From the NCBI RefSeq assembly GCF_000179915.2, contig NC_014963.1, forward strand, positions 3,038,001 to 3,102,000: a stretch of DNA of 64,000 nucleotides. The letters run 5' to 3'. The stretch's first letter is position 1, and each line of letters opens with the position of its first letter. A model generated the notes under the pieces. The model saw only the letters and a list, made by a program, of their open reading frames with translations, ran no database searches and was not told the origin of the DNA. This document shows, piece by piece, positions 62,760 to 64,000 of the stretch. This DNA is from Terriglobus saanensis SP1PR4. GTDB taxonomy: Bacteria > Acidobacteriota > Terriglobia > Terriglobales > Acidobacteriaceae. The translations under genes were made by a program, and so were the position numbers.

Positions 62760-64000
62760 ATGAACGTTCTGCGAAGTTTGATCGACGGCATAAAGGCGCT
62801 CTTGCACAGAGGGCAACGCAACGGCGAACTTGATGAAGAATTGCGTGGCTACATCGAAGCCGCTGCGGAAGAAAAGGTGAGGCGAGGTATGAGTTACCGC
62901 GACGCCATCAGCGCGGCACGCGCCGAAGTAGGCAACGTCGAAACGGTCAAGCATAAGGTCTGGGCGACCGGTTGGGAGTCCGCTGCGGAGTCCTTGTGGC
63001 GCGACATTGCTTACACCATTCGCCGGCTCATACGTTCTCCGGGATTGGTCTTCGCTGTGGTGGTTTCGATCGGGCTGGGCATTGCGGCGAACGCCACGAT
63101 CTTTTCCATTGTGAGCAAGTTTGTCTTGAGCCCCGCGCCCGTTGGCGATCCGAAGACTTTGACCACCATCTACATGGTCCATGATGGCGACCAGTGCTGC
63201 AACAACCTGTCCTATCCGATCTTTGAAGATATTCGCGAGCAGGCAAAGTCATTTACAGGCGTCTCGGCGTACTTCGAGCTTGTGTCGGCCTCCATCAGCG
63301 GAGGAAGCGATCCAGAGCGCGTTTGGGGACAGGCCGCCACTGCGAACTACTTTGACGTGGCCCAACTGAATATGCCGCTCGGTCGTGGATTTACGAGCAC
63401 AGAAGAAAAGGCTCCCGTGATCGTACTCGGCTATCGCCTGTGGCAACGCCGCTTCGGCGGAGATCCGACCATTGCAGGCAAAACCATCAGCTTCTCAGGC
63501 CATGTCTACACGGTAACTGGGGTAGCGCCCAAGGGTTTCCGCGGTCTCGATCAGATTCTGGATCCGCAGTTCTGGGTTCCGCTGGGCAAGCTGCCGGAAC
63601 TGATGGCAAACTCACCAAAGCCCGAATCACGCGATAGTCATTGGTTACGCGCAGGAGCGCGACTGAAGCCCGACGTAACCGAGGCGCAAGCCATAGCTGA
63701 GCTCCATATTGTGGCACAACGATTCGCACAGACCCACTCCGCCACGGACAAAGGTATCGATTTTCACCTCGAGCCCGCTGGATCGCTTCCCCCTCGCGAT
63801 GGCAAGGCGATCAAGCTCTTCCTTGCCGCACTTTCCGTAGTCGTTCTCTTAGTGCTCTGCATTGCTTGCGCGAATGTTGCGAATCTATTACTCGCCCGTG
63901 GAGCGCAGCGGCAACGGGAGATGGCCATACGGTTGGCCATGGGAGGCACGCGCGCACAGCTATTGCGGCAGATGCTCTTCGAAAGTGTTGTGCTGGCCAT
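62760..64000 (+). CDS. ABC transporter permease of the ADOP type, 5' part (continues past window)
   Basis: The frame is open from ATG 62760 (GGAGG at 62748-62752) to the window end; 413 codons are visible. The N-terminal cytoplasmic part (RNGELDEELRGYIEAAAEEK, GMSYRDAISAARAEVGNVET) and RDIAYTIRRLIRSPGLVFAV are typical of acidobacterial duplicated orphan permeases. A membrane helix (about 93-113), a MacB-like periplasmic domain and the start of an FtsX domain (LSVVVLLVLCIACANVANLL) follow. The usual full length is about 800-900 aa. ATG 62742 is in frame but lacks a site. Such permeases lack their own ATPase gene and may export peptides or toxins. Confidence 0.87.
   Translation, partial: MNVLRSLIDGIKALLHRGQRNGELDEELRGYIEAAAEEKVRRGMSYRDAISAARAEVGNVETVKHKVWATGWESAAESLWRDIAYTIRRLIRSPGLVFAVVVSIGLGIAANATIFSIVSKFVLSPAPVGDPKTLTTIYMVHDGDQCCNNLSYPIFEDIREQAKSFTGVSAYFELVSASISGGSDPERVWGQAATANYFDVAQLNMPLGRGFTSTEEKAPVIVLGYRLWQRRFGGDPTIAGKTISFSGHVYTVTGVAPKGFRGLDQILDPQFWVPLGKLPELMANSPKPESRDSHWLRAGARLKPDVTEAQAIAELHIVAQRFAQTHSATDKGIDFHLEPAGSLPPRDGKAIKLFLAALSVVVLLVLCIACANVANLLLARGAQRQREMAIRLAMGGTRAQLLRQMLFESVVLA

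Overview
The window looks like chromosomal DNA of an acidobacterium, probably class Terriglobia (Granulicella/Edaphobacter/Terriglobus type). The signs are several very large Oar-like TonB-dependent receptors with an N-terminal carboxypeptidase-regulatory domain, Ig-repeat lipoproteins carrying W...C...CG repeats, a PadR regulator followed by an ADOP-type ABC permease, moderately high GC, and frequent GTG/TTG starts. This placement is inference from gene content; there is no rRNA to confirm it.

Layout. 1-5.8 kb (+): 3' part of smc, purC, a CvpA-type membrane protein, a small Fis-type HTH protein and a secretin. 5.8-6.1 kb: tRNA-Gly(GCC) behind a near-consensus promoter, and tRNA-Cys(GCA). 6.2-7.9 kb (-): a secreted lipase-like hydrolase preceded by the 3' remnant of a TonB-dependent receptor gene. 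8.0-16.4 kb: an amino-sugar (probably N-acetylgalactosamine) locus with an AgaS-like SIS isomerase, a TAT-exported GH109-type oxidoreductase/glycosidase, a NagX-like multi-pass protein, a DeoR/AgaR-like repressor and a TonB-dependent receptor, with related TTTC-repeat sites in the control regions.

16.8-36.7 kb (-): about 20 kb of co-directional genes, mostly 1-70 bp apart. In transcription order they are a chitobiase-C-repeat lipoprotein, an ECF sigma factor, a membrane zinc-finger anti-sigma candidate, two Ig-repeat lipoproteins, a coiled-coil porin, a second TonB-dependent receptor and another lipoprotein. Three of the lipoproteins share one C-terminal architecture behind different N-terminal repeat arrays. 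This looks like a sigma-controlled cell-surface system of unknown substrate.

37.3-42 kb (+): a PstS-like secreted protein, a secreted alpha/beta-hydrolase that has lost its nucleophile serine, a PhoU-like DUF47 protein and a PiT phosphate transporter, with a perfect 20-bp palindrome just upstream of the last two. 42-49.7 kb: a TAT-secreted unknown, a PaiB-like gene interrupted at codon 5, ribosomal protein S1, a divergent quinone-reductase/TetR pair around a perfect operator palindrome, a DUF5996 protein and SelO.

49.9-58.9 kb (+): a tight cluster behind a consensus-spaced promoter: tyrosinase, LodA-like (cysteine tryptophylquinone) oxidase, a small unknown protein, LodB-like flavoprotein, a CPLC-motif membrane protein and a secreted laccase-type multicopper oxidase. 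It joins three families of oxidase for phenols and amines and is the most unusual gene combination here. 58.9-64 kb: acyltransferase 3, lipocalin (with a terminator-like hairpin directly before its start), BioY, DUF1284 protein, MarR, PadR and the first part of an ADOP permease that runs off the end.
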